A DNA stretch of 64,000 nt from Actinomycetes bacterium (GCA_021796535.1 JAKABW010000004.1:79825-143824); one strand, 5' to 3'. Shown: positions 47,092 to 57,100, counted from the stretch's first letter. Numbers and translations are program-made. Notes: generated from the sequence alone by a model not told the origin.

Positions 47092-47724
47092 ATGGCCGGT
47101 CAGGTTGGCACTTTTTTGGCAAATATCGGATCACAGCGCTTAGATTTGCCGATAACGCTCATTGATCGGGAACTGGCCGTGGCCCTTTTGATAACGGCCG
47201 ACCTGGATCTCAGCGTACTTTCCCGATCTGCATCCGAACTGGCCGGAGAACTCCGCAAGACGCCGATTGACATCGTGGTCACGGCGGCCACCATGGGCAT
47301 ACCCTTGGCCATAGAAGTCACCAGAGCTTTGGGGCTGAATAAGTACCTGGTACTGCACAAAACTCCAAAAACATACTTACAGGATGCCCTCTGCGAAGAC
47401 GTAAAATCGATTACCACCGACAAAATACAAACCCTCAGGCTGGATGCGGCCAGGATAGAAGACGTCAAGGATAAATCGGTGGTCTTTATTGATGACGTTA
47501 TCTCCACGGGACAGTCTGCGTCGGCTGCTTTGCGGCTGCTCAGAAAAGCGGGTGCCCAAGTATCGGCCATTGGCACTTTGGCAACCGAAAACGGAAATTA
47601 CCAAGAAACCTTGGGAGACGACGCCCGGCTGATCAAGGCTTTGGGGTCACTGCCTGTCTTCAAACCAGTCAAGAGTGCCGACGGCCAGGGTACGACATGG
47701 GAACCTATTTATGAAAACGGCTAG
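47092..47724 (+). CDS. phosphoribosyltransferase, adenine PRTase-like
   Basis: 210 residues, type I PRTase fold. The PRPP-binding motif is SVVFIDDVISTGQSASAALR; DIVVTAATMGIPLAIEVTRA and a flexible loop KYLVLHKTPKTYL precede it, as in the APT/XPT/PurR group. The 22-residue tail is unusual. Base specificity cannot be decided from sequence; the loop LHKTPK resembles homologues acting on adenine. Its stop adjoins that of the convergent hydrolase. Confidence 0.82.
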   Translation: MAGQVGTFLANIGSQRLDLPITLIDRELAVALLITADLDLSVLSRSASELAGELRKTPIDIVVTAATMGIPLAIEVTRALGLNKYLVLHKTPKTYLQDALCEDVKSITTDKIQTLRLDAARIEDVKDKSVVFIDDVISTGQSASAALRLLRKAGAQVSAIGTLATENGNYQETLGDDARLIKALGSLPVFKPVKSADGQGTTWEPIYENG

Positions 47725-47725
47725 C

Positions 47726-48850
47726 CTATGACAAAGCCACGGGTGTGTCTTTTGCATACAGGGCTTTCTGTAAAAACTCTCTTACCTCACTTTCGTATCT
47801 TTCCCGATTGGAATTCAGCAGCAGCATATGTCCGCCTTCTTTAAAATTGCACAGCGTAACGTTGGCATATTTTTCGGAAAAAAGTCGGCTGGCTGAAAAA
47901 GGCACGACTGCGTCGTCACGGGCGTGCAGTATCAAAATGGGACAAGAGACGGCAATGTTATTGTCTATCAGATTCAAATCCTTCAAACGGATGCCTTTTG
48001 TAATTTCGAGCATCTTCATTGTCAAAAGACTGACAAAACGCGGCAGATGGTACTGGCTGCCCTGATAAAAAAGGGTTCTTTCCCAATCCAAAACCGGACC
48101 GTCCAAAATGACCGCCGCAACGCGACTTTTCAGCTCCGAGCGGATAGCCGCCTGCATGACGATCTCTCCCCCCATGGAAAAGCCATACAAAATGATGTCT
48201 TTGGCCCCGTTTGCGACGGCATAGTCCATGGCGGCTTCCGCCTCCTGCCATTCGACCAAACCCAAACCGTATTTGCCGTCCGGACTCTTTGGGGCATCCA
48301 AATCGTTCCGGTAAGATGGAATGATGCAATTGATGCCAAGCGAGGTGAGCAGGGGAACGTACTGAAGACAATACGCCCTTTCCTGTCCCCAGCCGTGCAC
48401 CAAAACGGCCCAGGCATCGCTTTGGGTCGCACCGTCTCCCGCGGTAATCACCCAAGCCGGAATGTCGCCCACGCCTATTTTTAAGTCGACGTCCAGGTAA
48501 TCAACTCCCAGCCGTGTCCGGGGGTTTCCCCCGTAAACCCTGCCGAAATCGGCGGCTCCTATCTTCAGTTTCCCCGAAGACACCTCCAGAAGCCGCCGGC
48601 AGACCGTGTCGTCATACATCTCTACTACTTCGCCCACCAATGCCATGCCGCCGGGAAAGTTCAATTCGTAAATACCGGGTCTCACGGTCCCGGGGGTAAG
48701 GCGCAGTACGACCTCTTCGGGTCTTACTTCTATAATCTTATCCTGTTTATAATTTGGCCTTTTGGGGGGAGTTATGATTTTTAGCACAAGGAAACGTATA
48801 AAAAATACGGCTGCCGCAGGCACAAAAAGTACTTTACGCCAAATTTTCAT
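47726..48850 (-). CDS. membrane-anchored alpha/beta hydrolase
   Basis: 374 residues. The N-terminus has one hydrophobic segment (VLFVPAAAVFFIRFLVLKII), then a 100-residue beta-rich region and an alpha/beta hydrolase domain. The oxyanion strand is VLVHGWGQERAY, the nucleophile elbow GFSMGGE, the acid HARDDAVVP and the catalytic histidine GGHMLLLN. The full triad is therefore visible. The substrate is unknown; it is probably an esterase or peptidase of the BAAT/PHB-depolymerase-like groups. Confidence 0.85.
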   Translation of the reverse strand: MKIWRKVLFVPAAAVFFIRFLVLKIITPPKRPNYKQDKIIEVRPEEVVLRLTPGTVRPGIYELNFPGGMALVGEVVEMYDDTVCRRLLEVSSGKLKIGAADFGRVYGGNPRTRLGVDYLDVDLKIGVGDIPAWVITAGDGATQSDAWAVLVHGWGQERAYCLQYVPLLTSLGINCIIPSYRNDLDAPKSPDGKYGLGLVEWQEAEAAMDYAVANGAKDIILYGFSMGGEIVMQAAIRSELKSRVAAVILDGPVLDWERTLFYQGSQYHLPRFVSLLTMKMLEITKGIRLKDLNLIDNNIAVSCPILILHARDDAVVPFSASRLFSEKYANVTLCNFKEGGHMLLLNSNRERYESEVREFLQKALYAKDTPVALS

Positions 48851-49036
48851 AGTATTGGAAGCTCCCTTTACTCACTGTCATTTTACATAAGTATTGTTAA
48901 AAATGCCCGTTTATTTGAAAATTCGGAAATCTGCGAAAACGGTCTAAAGTCCAATTATTCCCAAAATGCAACTTTCAATCCGCATTCTTTATAAAGTTGT
49001 AAGTAGATCTACATAAGGTAACGGACAAGGAGGGTT

Positions 49037-50230
49037 ATGGAACTTGATTTAGACAAAAGCCCTGAATCAAGAAGTAAAGAGGATGCCGCACCGACTGTCG
49101 TCGGAATCGTCAAAGAAAAAAACGACAATCGGGTTGCTTTGACACCCGCCGGCATTTCGCAATTGCAAAAAGCCAAGCTGAAAGTCTTGCTTGAAAGCGG
49201 AGCCGGAGCGGGGGCCTCTTATGACGACTCTTCTTACGAAAAGCAGGGTGCCGAAATCGCCTCAGGGGATGAAATATTTAAAAAAGCCGATGTAATCACA
49301 AGCGTCGGCAAACCGGACCAAGAAACGCTGACAAAGCTCCGGTCCGGACAAATATTTATGGGTCTCCTGCAGCCCCAAATCAATCCGGACCTCATAGAAA
49401 CCCTCCGCCGACAAAACGTCACGGCGGTCAGCCTGGACAGCATCAACCGCAGGCTGAGCAGAGCGCAGACCATGGACGTTCTCTCGTCACAGGCCAATAT
49501 CGCCGGATACAAAGCGGTTCTGGTGGCCGCCGATGCGTACGGGCGCTATTTCCCCATGATGATAACAGCCGCCGGAACGGCCAAGCCGGCCAGCGTCTTG
49601 GTGCTGGGTGCCGGCGTGGCCGGACTGCAGGCCATGGGAACGGCCAAAAGACTGGGGGCACTGGTCTTTGGTTACGACGTACGCCCCGAAACCAAAACGG
49701 AAATTACCTCTGTAGGCGCCAAATTTATCGATTTGGGCGACGTATCGGGATCGGGCGAAGGCGGTTACGCCCGCGCCCTTACGCCCGAAGAACTTGCCAA
49801 ACAACAAGATGCCTTGAACGCCCATATTTCCAGACAAGACATCATCATCACGACAGCGCAGGTTCCCGGTAAAAAGCCGCCTCTCCTGGTCACACAAGAG
49901 GCTGTCAAACTGCTTAAACCCGGTTCGGTTATCGTGGACATAGCGGCAAGCGAACTCGGGGGGAACGTGGCTTTGTCGAAACCCAACGAAACCGTCATAA
50001 CGGAAAACGGCGTCGTCATCATAGGTGCTCCCAATTTGCCGTCCGCCATGCCGACAAGTGCTTCCGATGCTTTTTCCGGAAACCTGTCGTCTCTGCTTTC
50101 ATACATGTCCAAAGAAGGCGTTTGCGGCATAGACACGGAAGACGAGATCCAGCGGGACATCGTGATTTGTCATAAAGGTGAAATTATAAATAAGGCAATC
50201 GCCGAATTGTTGAACGAGAAAAGAGGATAA
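49037..50230 (+). CDS. pntA: NAD(P) transhydrogenase subunit alpha, part 1 (domain I)
   Basis: 397 residues. NAD(H)-binding cytosolic domain of proton-translocating transhydrogenase, which makes NADPH from NADH at the expense of the proton gradient. VGIVKEKNDNRVALTPAG, VSLDSINRRLSRAQTMDVLS and VLVLGAGVAGLQAMGTAKRL are typical, and RQDIIITTAQVPGKKPPLL is the mobile loop. GGAGG stands before the ATG. First of three subunit genes; the alpha chain is split from its membrane part. Confidence 0.95.
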   Translation: MELDLDKSPESRSKEDAAPTVVGIVKEKNDNRVALTPAGISQLQKAKLKVLLESGAGAGASYDDSSYEKQGAEIASGDEIFKKADVITSVGKPDQETLTKLRSGQIFMGLLQPQINPDLIETLRRQNVTAVSLDSINRRLSRAQTMDVLSSQANIAGYKAVLVAADAYGRYFPMMITAAGTAKPASVLVLGAGVAGLQAMGTAKRLGALVFGYDVRPETKTEITSVGAKFIDLGDVSGSGEGGYARALTPEELAKQQDALNAHISRQDIIITTAQVPGKKPPLLVTQEAVKLLKPGSVIVDIAASELGGNVALSKPNETVITENGVVIIGAPNLPSAMPTSASDAFSGNLSSLLSYMSKEGVCGIDTEDEIQRDIVICHKGEIINKAIAELLNEKRG

Positions 50231-50234
50231 TCGG

Positions 50235-50570
50235 ATGAGCCATCAACTTCTTACAGACCTCAGCATATTTATACTGAGTCTTTTAGTCGGTTTTGAAGTT
50301 ATATCAAAAGTGCCGGCGACTCTCCATACTCCGTTGATGTCGGCGGCAAATTCCATACACGGAATAGTATTGGCGGGAGCCATGCTGACAGCCGCTCAGG
50401 CTCACAGCAACCTGGGCTACGTACTTGCCTTTTTTGCGATGATGTTCGCCGGAATGAACGTAGCCGGCGGATACAAAGTCACGGACCGCATGCTCAAAAT
50501 GTTTAAACGCCGTCCGGCCAACACAGCCAAGCCGGCCGAGCAGATTACCCCGGCGGAGGTAAGACCGTGA
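50235..50570 (+). CDS. pntAB: NAD(P) transhydrogenase subunit alpha, part 2 (membrane)
   Basis: 111 residues with three membrane segments (FILSLLVGFEVISKV, GIVLAGAMLTA, GYVLAFFAMMFAGMNVAGGY). This is the membrane portion of the alpha subunit as a separate protein. It lies four bases after pntA and overlaps pntB by four bases, so translation is coupled. Confidence 0.93.
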   Translation: MSHQLLTDLSIFILSLLVGFEVISKVPATLHTPLMSAANSIHGIVLAGAMLTAAQAHSNLGYVLAFFAMMFAGMNVAGGYKVTDRMLKMFKRRPANTAKPAEQITPAEVRP

Positions 50571-51988
50571 GTACCATACAGACAATCGTAGATTTGATTT
50601 ATCTCCTGGCAGCCGCCCTGTTTGTCATGGGTCTGCACCTCATGAATTCGCCCGCCACGGCACGCAAAGGAAGCCAGTTTTCGGTTGTGGGAATGGTACT
50701 TGCCATCTGTGCCACTCTGGCCTACCTGATCGACGCGGGTGGGGTCACCACAACGGGATGGGTGGTTTTATCGGTCGGATTCGCAATAGGAACTTTGGTG
50801 GGTCTGCGCTCGGCCGACAAAGTAAAAATGACCGACATTCCTCAACTTGTTTCCATTTTTAACGCCGTGGGAGGCGGAGCCGCGGCACTTGTCGCTCTGA
50901 CCGACTTCGTCCACGACAAGAACCTCCATGTGGCGGCCATCGGTCCGACACCGGCCGTCGCGACGGCATTGGATGTCCTGATCGGAGCGGTGACGTTTAC
51001 CGGATCAATCATAGCCGCAGGAAAATTGCAGGGACTTATCTCCGGTAGCCCGATCATTATCCCCGGTTCAAAAATAATCAATACGATTCTGACCGTGGTT
51101 GGCGTGGGAAGCGCCGCATTTTTATTCACGGGAGCGGTCAATACCAATGTGTTGATTTTGCTTTTGGTGGCCGCGCTTTTGTTCGGTATAACTTTGGTGT
51201 TGCCGATCGGCGGAGCCGACATGCCGGTGGTCATTTCTCTCCTGAACGCCTTCACCGGCACTGCTGTGGCCATGGCCGGATTCGTCATTGACTCCTCGGC
51301 TCTCATCATTGCCGGTGCCTTGGTCGGAGCTTCGGGAACCATCCTGACAAAACTGATGGCGGATGCCATGAACAGATCCATCCCCAACATTATGATCGGA
51401 GGGTTCGGTCAGGGTGATACAGCGGCTGTCGCCGCCGGAGCCGTATCGGGAAACATCAAACAACTTTCCGCCGACGACGCCGCCATTCAGCTGTCCTATG
51501 CCCAGAAAGTTATTTTCGTCCCCGGATACGGACTCGCCGCGGCCCAGGCCCAGCGCGAACTGAAAGACCTGTCACAACTGCTCGAAGACCGCGGGGTGGA
51601 AGTCCTCTTTGCCATCCATCCCGTCGCCGGGCGTATGCCGGGACACATGAACGTTCTGCTGGCCGAAGTGGACGTGCCTTACACCCAGCTTTACGAAATG
51701 GAAGCCGCCAACCTGGAATTTCCGACGGCGGACGTCGCCTTGGTCATAGGGGCAAACGACGTCATCAACCCCGCCGCCAGGCGGCCCGGCAACGCCATCA
51801 GCGGCATGCCTATCCTGGACGTCGACAAAGCAAAAAACGTCATCGTCATCAAAAGATCCATGGGACAGGGTTATGCCGGCATCGACAACGAACTGTACTT
51901 GGACGAAAAGACCTCCATGTTCTTTGCCGATGGGAAGAAGGGCCTGGCCTCCATTTCGGCAGCCGTCAGGGAACTCGTTACCGACTAG
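50567..51988 (+). CDS. pntB: NAD(P) transhydrogenase subunit beta
   Basis: 473 residues. About nine membrane helices precede the NADP(H)-binding domain III (about 290-473), with VIFVPGYGLAAAQAQREL, FAIHPVAGRMPGHMNVLLAE and NPAARRPGNAISGMPILDVD all conserved. KRSMGQGYAGIDNELY binds the adenosine phosphate. With PntA and PntAB it forms the complete enzyme. A strong terminator follows. Confidence 0.96.
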   Translation: MSTIQTIVDLIYLLAAALFVMGLHLMNSPATARKGSQFSVVGMVLAICATLAYLIDAGGVTTTGWVVLSVGFAIGTLVGLRSADKVKMTDIPQLVSIFNAVGGGAAALVALTDFVHDKNLHVAAIGPTPAVATALDVLIGAVTFTGSIIAAGKLQGLISGSPIIIPGSKIINTILTVVGVGSAAFLFTGAVNTNVLILLLVAALLFGITLVLPIGGADMPVVISLLNAFTGTAVAMAGFVIDSSALIIAGALVGASGTILTKLMADAMNRSIPNIMIGGFGQGDTAAVAAGAVSGNIKQLSADDAAIQLSYAQKVIFVPGYGLAAAQAQRELKDLSQLLEDRGVEVLFAIHPVAGRMPGHMNVLLAEVDVPYTQLYEMEAANLEFPTADVALVIGANDVINPAARRPGNAISGMPILDVDKAKNVIVIKRSMGQGYAGIDNELYLDEKTSMFFADGKKGLASISAAVRELVTD

Positions 51989-52006
51989 AAGACTTGGCGA
52001 AGCCAC

Positions 52007-52039
52007 GAACCCCGGACCTGTCTCCACGGTCCGGGGTTC
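52007..52039 (+). terminator. strong intrinsic terminator of the pnt operon
   Basis: GAACCCCGGACC (52007-52018) pairs with GGTCCGGGGTTC (52028-52039) around a nine-base loop, followed by TCTC. Confidence 0.88.
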
Positions 52040-52159
52040 TCTCATGACGCGGGACAAAAGCTGAACAAAAAAATACTTAGTTTAGATAAATAAAGCCGAT
52101 ATTCGACAACAAAAGCATCCCTTCGGGAATAGACTGAACCTAACAACGAAAGGGGTTTT

Positions 52160-52903
52160 ATGTCATACGATGCAATATTGTCAGAAACCGTCACCATATC
52201 CGGACATCACCGGGATAATGTCGAAGCATACCTTTCCAGACCGCTCGATTCTGCCCTTCGCGGCGGGGTAGTCCTGATACACCACATGCCGGGATACGAC
52301 AGACAGACGAAAGAAATGGCGAGACGCTTTGCCGCCGAAGGCTACATTGCCCTGGTTCCCAACCTTTATTACCGGGAGGCTCCCGGACAAAGTCCCGACG
52401 ATGCGGCTGCCACCGCCAGAAATCTGGGAGGCGTTCCGGACGAAAGACTGGTGGGAGACGTGGCCGGTGCGGCCGAATACATTAAAAACCTTTCCAATTC
52501 CAACCAAAAGATAGGCGTCATAGGCCACTGCTCCGGAGGGAGGCAGACTTTTCTGGCCGCATGCTCCCTGCAGATTCAGGCCGCCGTTGATTGCTACGGC
52601 GCTTTTGTGGTAAAAAACACGCCGGAAGATTCGCCTTTGAAATTCAAGTCCCTGTTGCATTTGTCCCCTCAACTGAGCTGTCCCCTCCTCGGTCTGTTCG
52701 GCAAAGAAGACGGCTTTCCTTCTCAGGAGGAAGTGGCAGCGCTGGACGCGGAGCTTACCAAATTGGGCAAAGAACACGAATTCCACTCATACGAAGGCGC
52801 CTCGCACGCTTTTTTTGCCACAGACCGTCCCAACTACCGCCCCGAGGCGGCGGTTGACGGGTGGGGGAAAATATTTACTTTTTTTGCCAAACACTTAAGT
52901 TGA
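52160..52903 (+). CDS. dienelactone hydrolase-family protein
   Basis: 247 residues, a single alpha/beta hydrolase domain. The nucleophile is a cysteine in IGHCSGGRQ (C124), as in carboxymethylenebutenolidase. The acid is in GKEDGFPS and the histidine in GASHAFF. It has no signal peptide. The natural substrate is unknown, as no chlorocatechol pathway genes are nearby. AAAGGGG precedes the ATG. Confidence 0.88.
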   Translation: MSYDAILSETVTISGHHRDNVEAYLSRPLDSALRGGVVLIHHMPGYDRQTKEMARRFAAEGYIALVPNLYYREAPGQSPDDAAATARNLGGVPDERLVGDVAGAAEYIKNLSNSNQKIGVIGHCSGGRQTFLAACSLQIQAAVDCYGAFVVKNTPEDSPLKFKSLLHLSPQLSCPLLGLFGKEDGFPSQEEVAALDAELTKLGKEHEFHSYEGASHAFFATDRPNYRPEAAVDGWGKIFTFFAKHLS

Positions 52904-52953
52904 TGGGGTGCTCTGAATTCAAGAGCCAATCCTATAAAATTTCATAAAGGCCT

Positions 52954-52976
52954 GCCTTATCCACAAAAAATAAGGC
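52954..52976 (+). terminator. weak hairpin after the dienelactone hydrolase gene
   Basis: GCCTTAT pairs with ATAAGGC around a nine-base A-rich loop, 51 bases past the stop. There is no T run, so termination is doubtful. Confidence 0.35.
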
Positions 52977-53002
52977 CCGGATTGCTTTGTGACAGAGGAT
53001 AT

Positions 53003-53284
53003 ATGTGTACTTATAGAACAGAGATAATTGAGACCAAGGGAAGCGGCAAAGGTACGGCTTCTTGGATAAAAGTCGACGAAGCCACCGTCTATTTTGACCA
53101 TCCCGTGCACGCCCCATACGGACACAGTCTCAATATAGACTTTAGGAACAGTCAAACGACGAACGGTGAACGGGTTGCTTTGGAACTGGAGCCGAAATCG
53201 GCGTTAAAAATGGCACAAACCATTTTGCAATTGCTGAAAGATACCCCGGCAGAAATTACGGAACTCGGCGGACTGATTTCATAG
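53003..53284 (+). CDS. DUF6295-type small protein
   Basis: 93 residues from the ATG at 53003, which has GAGG five bases upstream; the frame extends seven codons earlier to a TTG. The start MCTYRTEIIETKGSGKG and the middle VYFDHPVHAPYGHSLNIDF match small actinobacterial proteins of unknown function in which a CxY start and a DHPxH segment are conserved. Predicted to be mostly beta. Role unknown; it is not obviously linked to its neighbours. Confidence 0.75.
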   Translation: MCTYRTEIIETKGSGKGTASWIKVDEATVYFDHPVHAPYGHSLNIDFRNSQTTNGERVALELEPKSALKMAQTILQLLKDTPAEITELGGLIS

Positions 53285-53317
53285 CCCTCAGATGATAAGT
53301 CTGCCTCCCATGGCCCA

Positions 53318-56300
53318 TCAGTTGCCGTTTACCTGTTGCAGCGCTGCGGGATTGCTCATTCCCGCAACGCCCTGAATCGAAATTTCTTTCGACCCGGGAC
53401 TTGACACCACAGAATTCGGCAACACGGACGTTATGACTATTATCAGGTTACCGGTGATATATTCGAATTTCGTCTGTTCGTTGGCGGCCACTTTGGGGTT
53501 TCCGACGTTGACCCATTCCAGCGTCAATACGTTGAAGTTTTTCCCTGTAATCGTCAGCGGAATGTTGGTGCTGTCAATTTGGTCAGAAACCAATGCGCTG
53601 GCGATAAAAGGCGGTTCGGCATAGTCAAACTCCGTGGTCGCCGGCGTGACCTCCCGGCCTTTTATTACTTTGTCATACCCACCCGGAGCTATCGCTATAT
53701 TGCCTACGACGGGAGGTCGTATCACCGAGAGCGGACTTTTCCCGGCGGCGTCTATGACCCGGACTTCGGCTTGGCATACCGTGGCAGGAGTAAAATTTTT
53801 CCCTCTCTTGCATTTTGTACCGCCGGTCATCGCCGGGGTGATCGCCACGAGCTCGCGGTCGGAAACCACTCTGTAACTTCTTGCCTTCCGCCCGCCAAAG
53901 AGCACCGCTTTTATCCCGCCGCCTTCTCTAAAGCCGTTGCCGAAAATGGTGACCCTGGTTCCTCCGGATTTTCTCCCCCCCGTCGGGGCAATGTAAGTCA
54001 CCGTGGGTTTCACGTGATTATTGGCGATACCGGAAGAAGAAACTCCAAGAGAAGAAGAACCGCTTCCCGCGTTAGCGGCAAAATAAACGTAATCAAACAG
54101 CGAAGCTTTGCCGGGCGGGCTTACCTGCATAGTCTGACCTGTAAGTTTTGTGACCGTCACCGTTACTTCGCCGGCGCCGGCAAAAGAAGCAGAAGACTTG
54201 TATACGGGAGAAGCCGGGGCAACCACCGTAATTTGGTTATTTGTCACCGAGATTATCTGTGCTTTAACGGCTCCGAAATACACCGACAAAGCCGTCGGGG
54301 AGGTTCCAAAACCGGTTCCTCCGACATTCACCGTTTCATTGCCCGAAGTACTCCCCGTATCCGGCGCAAGCGAACTCACCGTTACGGCGCCGACACCGGA
54401 AGACCCGGAAGAAGCAACTCCCGTCTTACCCAAAGCCAGACCGCAGAGATCGGAGGCAAAAGCCGGGGAGCCTCCGGAATTCGTCAGAATCGGAGAACCC
54501 AGACCTGTGACCAAATTGTAACCCGGGCCGGCTTGGTAACCCTTGCCGTCGTGAAATACGTCGTTGTTGCCGGAAGTAATTTGATTAAAAGATTGGGAGG
54601 CGGTAAGCGGGTTGGAGGCCAACTCATACAGCAACGGCGATAAAAAGCCTATATCTGGACCGCCCTTTGTGACCGGCAAGCCGTCACAGGCGGCAGAGGA
54701 AGCCACCAATGCGGCCGAAGCCGCCATAATCGGCGCCGCCTCCGAAGTGCCTCCCACCGAAGTCCAACCTCCAAGCAGTCCGTTGCCGTGATGTCGGAGC
54801 ACGATAACGTGCTGCTGTTGAGCGACGTTATTTTTTTTCGCGCGCCCGCCCGAAGGTACGGCGTTGGAGTGCAGAAATACTTTGTGCTTTGTCTTGATGT
54901 AGCCAAAACCATATGCGGTGCGCGAATAGACCGTCACCCCGTAATCTTCGTTGGCCGACATACTGATATCCGGCACCTCTCTGTTGGAATTTTTTAAATT
55001 TCCCTGCAGCTGTGCCGAAGCCTGCCAAGACGGCGCTTTCCAAACCGTCGAAACCCCGCCGCCGCCGCCTCCTCCCGCCGGACCGTTGTTCCAGACAGCC
55101 TGAATGGGTGGATTGGAAGCGGTAAGCATCGTGGTGCCGCCTACCCCCACTACGAACGGCTGGCTCGCGGGATCGTCCACAGACAGATAAGGGGCCGCTT
55201 TGGTCGTGGTGCCGTAAGGGGTACTGGCGCAGTCGTCCGCCCCGTCGTCACCGGTGGCCGCAAACAGCGAAATACCCTCTACGGCAGCTTCTTCAAAAAT
55301 GAAATTTTCCAATTGCTCGGCACCCGGCGCGGATGCCTGCATGGCTGCTTCGCACTCCCCCCAACTGGTGGTCGCAATATTTGCTTTGTCCTGAATAACC
55401 ATGTCATTATAGGCTTGCAGAACTCCTGCGGCCGTATTGGGCGATTCGTAAACCAACAAGTGGGCCTCCGGTGCCAGCGCCGACAACAACTCGATATCCA
55501 AGATGGCTTCACCGCTGCCCGCTCCCCGCAAAGAAAAGCCGGCGACTTTGACTTGTGATACATGCCCCAGAAAGGAGTGACCGAAATAACATTTTTCAAA
55601 AGAAGCCAGGTCGGAGCGCAAAAAAGGTTCCAGTTCAAAAACGGCTATGGTCTCACCCTGCCCCAAGTCCCCCTGGCCGTATAAACCGCCGAGACCGTAT
55701 GCGTTGGCAATGGCATTTATGGTCCATCCTTTTGTCTTTACCGCATCCGATAAAGCGGCCGGGCAGGCATGGGGCGCCAGAGGATTGGAAAAAACGGGGT
55801 TTTCCATGGATGAGGCCGAATGGGCATTCAGTTTGAAGGAATTTGTCGCTGTTCCGGACTTCCGGGAAGTCATGGAAAACAGATTTTGTAAACTTTTATT
55901 GATACCCGAAACCCCAGCCAGAGACAGCCAATTGCCCATACTGTTTTTTGGGGCAACATGTACGGCATTTGCGCGAGATTGTGTTGCATGCGCGACAACC
56001 AGAGAAGGGTGCTGTAGCTGTGGCACTTTGCTTAATGAACTTTGCCGCAACACTCCCATCGCATACGGTCTCAAAAAGACCGGGAGGCCGGGGGCCGGTC
56101 CAATCAAATTGGGTATGGAGTGAGTACCCGACGGTGCTTCCCCGTTTCGCAAACGGATGCCGAGGGTGTCGGCCGGACCGGATCCAAAATAAGTATTTAC
56201 TTGTTTTCTTGTCCCGTCAAAGGGAATCAAAAGCTTATCGGCCGGGAGTTTGTTTATATGAAAACCGTGCCGTAACAGCAGGTCCTCAACGACTGAAACT

Positions 56301-56794
56301 ATTTTTTGGGCGGGACTAAATTTGGCCAGTATTTCTTTCGAACTTAAATACTTATGATAATAAGGAGAGCCCTTGATATCTACCTGTGACGCATACCTGG
56401 TGAGCAAAGATGCATTGCTCGGTTTCAGCTCCAAAACAAGCTTTTCGTTCGCTCCCTCTTTTAAAACAGTCCTGTTCCCCGAAGGATCGTGGGTATTCAA
56501 GCCGGTTGTTGAAGAAGTTGACACAACTGATTTTTTTATATTTCCTTTGTTGTTTTCGCCGTTACGATCAAACTTTAGATGGGCCGAAATCAAGAACGGA
56601 TTTAGCGGCTTGGACGAGGCGCTCCGGACCGGCGATTTAGTCGTACCAAAGTTATGATGGACTGCGGCATAAGCATATACCGGGTCTGCGAAAAAGCTGA
56701 CCAGTGACATCAGGGGAAGAATTGAGATAACCGATAACGATAATGTGAGCTTTCTTTTAGAAAAATGCACTCTTACCCTTTCACGGTTCCACAC
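53318..56794 (-). CDS. secreted S53 sedolisin-type acid protease with IPT/TIG domains
   Basis: 1158 residues. A signal segment (LSLSVISILPLMSLVSFFA) is followed by a Pro-kumamolisin activation domain (about 115-250) and the S53 catalytic domain (about 345-780). The triad is E429 and D433 in GSGEAILDIEL with S684 in GGTSEAAP; the oxyanion aspartate is in AATGDDGAD (516-517). The calcium-binding end is GYQAGPGYNLVTGLGSP. Two or more IPT/TIG immunoglobulin-like repeats follow (VSSLAPDTGSTSG..., VTYIAPTGGRKSG...) and then a beta-rich tail. Sedolisins work at low pH, fitting an acid habitat. The linker between prodomain and catalytic domain is unusually long. Confidence 0.92.
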   Translation of the reverse strand: MWNRERVRVHFSKRKLTLSLSVISILPLMSLVSFFADPVYAYAAVHHNFGTTKSPVRSASSKPLNPFLISAHLKFDRNGENNKGNIKKSVVSTSSTTGLNTHDPSGNRTVLKEGANEKLVLELKPSNASLLTRYASQVDIKGSPYYHKYLSSKEILAKFSPAQKIVSVVEDLLLRHGFHINKLPADKLLIPFDGTRKQVNTYFGSGPADTLGIRLRNGEAPSGTHSIPNLIGPAPGLPVFLRPYAMGVLRQSSLSKVPQLQHPSLVVAHATQSRANAVHVAPKNSMGNWLSLAGVSGINKSLQNLFSMTSRKSGTATNSFKLNAHSASSMENPVFSNPLAPHACPAALSDAVKTKGWTINAIANAYGLGGLYGQGDLGQGETIAVFELEPFLRSDLASFEKCYFGHSFLGHVSQVKVAGFSLRGAGSGEAILDIELLSALAPEAHLLVYESPNTAAGVLQAYNDMVIQDKANIATTSWGECEAAMQASAPGAEQLENFIFEEAAVEGISLFAATGDDGADDCASTPYGTTTKAAPYLSVDDPASQPFVVGVGGTTMLTASNPPIQAVWNNGPAGGGGGGGVSTVWKAPSWQASAQLQGNLKNSNREVPDISMSANEDYGVTVYSRTAYGFGYIKTKHKVFLHSNAVPSGGRAKKNNVAQQQHVIVLRHHGNGLLGGWTSVGGTSEAAPIMAASAALVASSAACDGLPVTKGGPDIGFLSPLLYELASNPLTASQSFNQITSGNNDVFHDGKGYQAGPGYNLVTGLGSPILTNSGGSPAFASDLCGLALGKTGVASSGSSGVGAVTVSSLAPDTGSTSGNETVNVGGTGFGTSPTALSVYFGAVKAQIISVTNNQITVVAPASPVYKSSASFAGAGEVTVTVTKLTGQTMQVSPPGKASLFDYVYFAANAGSGSSSLGVSSSGIANNHVKPTVTYIAPTGGRKSGGTRVTIFGNGFREGGGIKAVLFGGRKARSYRVVSDRELVAITPAMTGGTKCKRGKNFTPATVCQAEVRVIDAAGKSPLSVIRPPVVGNIAIAPGGYDKVIKGREVTPATTEFDYAEPPFIASALVSDQIDSTNIPLTITGKNFNVLTLEWVNVGNPKVAANEQTKFEYITGNLIIVITSVLPNSVVSSPGSKEISIQGVAGMSNPAALQQVNGN

Positions 56795-56982
56795 TTAGAT
56801 CATAATAGATGGGCCACAAGGTATATAAGCGCGCGCTCAAAATGAAATGTCATGCCCGCAAGGTTTTGTGTCTTTAGGGAACAGTTTTTGTTTCCGCAAA
56901 CGGATTTCTTATTTTTCAATATTTGTAGATACTTGATCAAATACAGCTAAAAAAGTTTTAGAATGGAATATCATTTTGATAA

Positions 56983-57074
56983 GGAGAGGTGCGAGAGTGG
57001 CCGAATCGGGCTCACTGCTAATGAGTTGACCTGGGAAACTGGGTCCGAGGGTTCAAATCCCTCCCTCTCCGCCA
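56983..57074 (+). tRNA. tRNA-Ser(GCT)
   Basis: The acceptor stem GGAGAGG pairs with CCTCTCC; discriminator G and an encoded CCA. Anticodon loop CTGCTAA gives anticodon GCT, reading AGC and AGU. The long variable arm marks a class II tRNA. The T-arm is GAGGG-TTCAAAT-CCCTC. Confidence 0.95.
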
Positions 57075-57100
57075 AATGATATATTGCAAACCCAGAAAAG

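Noticed and set aside
53579-54643. A 354-codon plus-strand frame
   Set aside because: Antisense to the IPT repeats and catalytic C-terminus of the sedolisin; arginine- and serine-rich composition typical of shadow frames.
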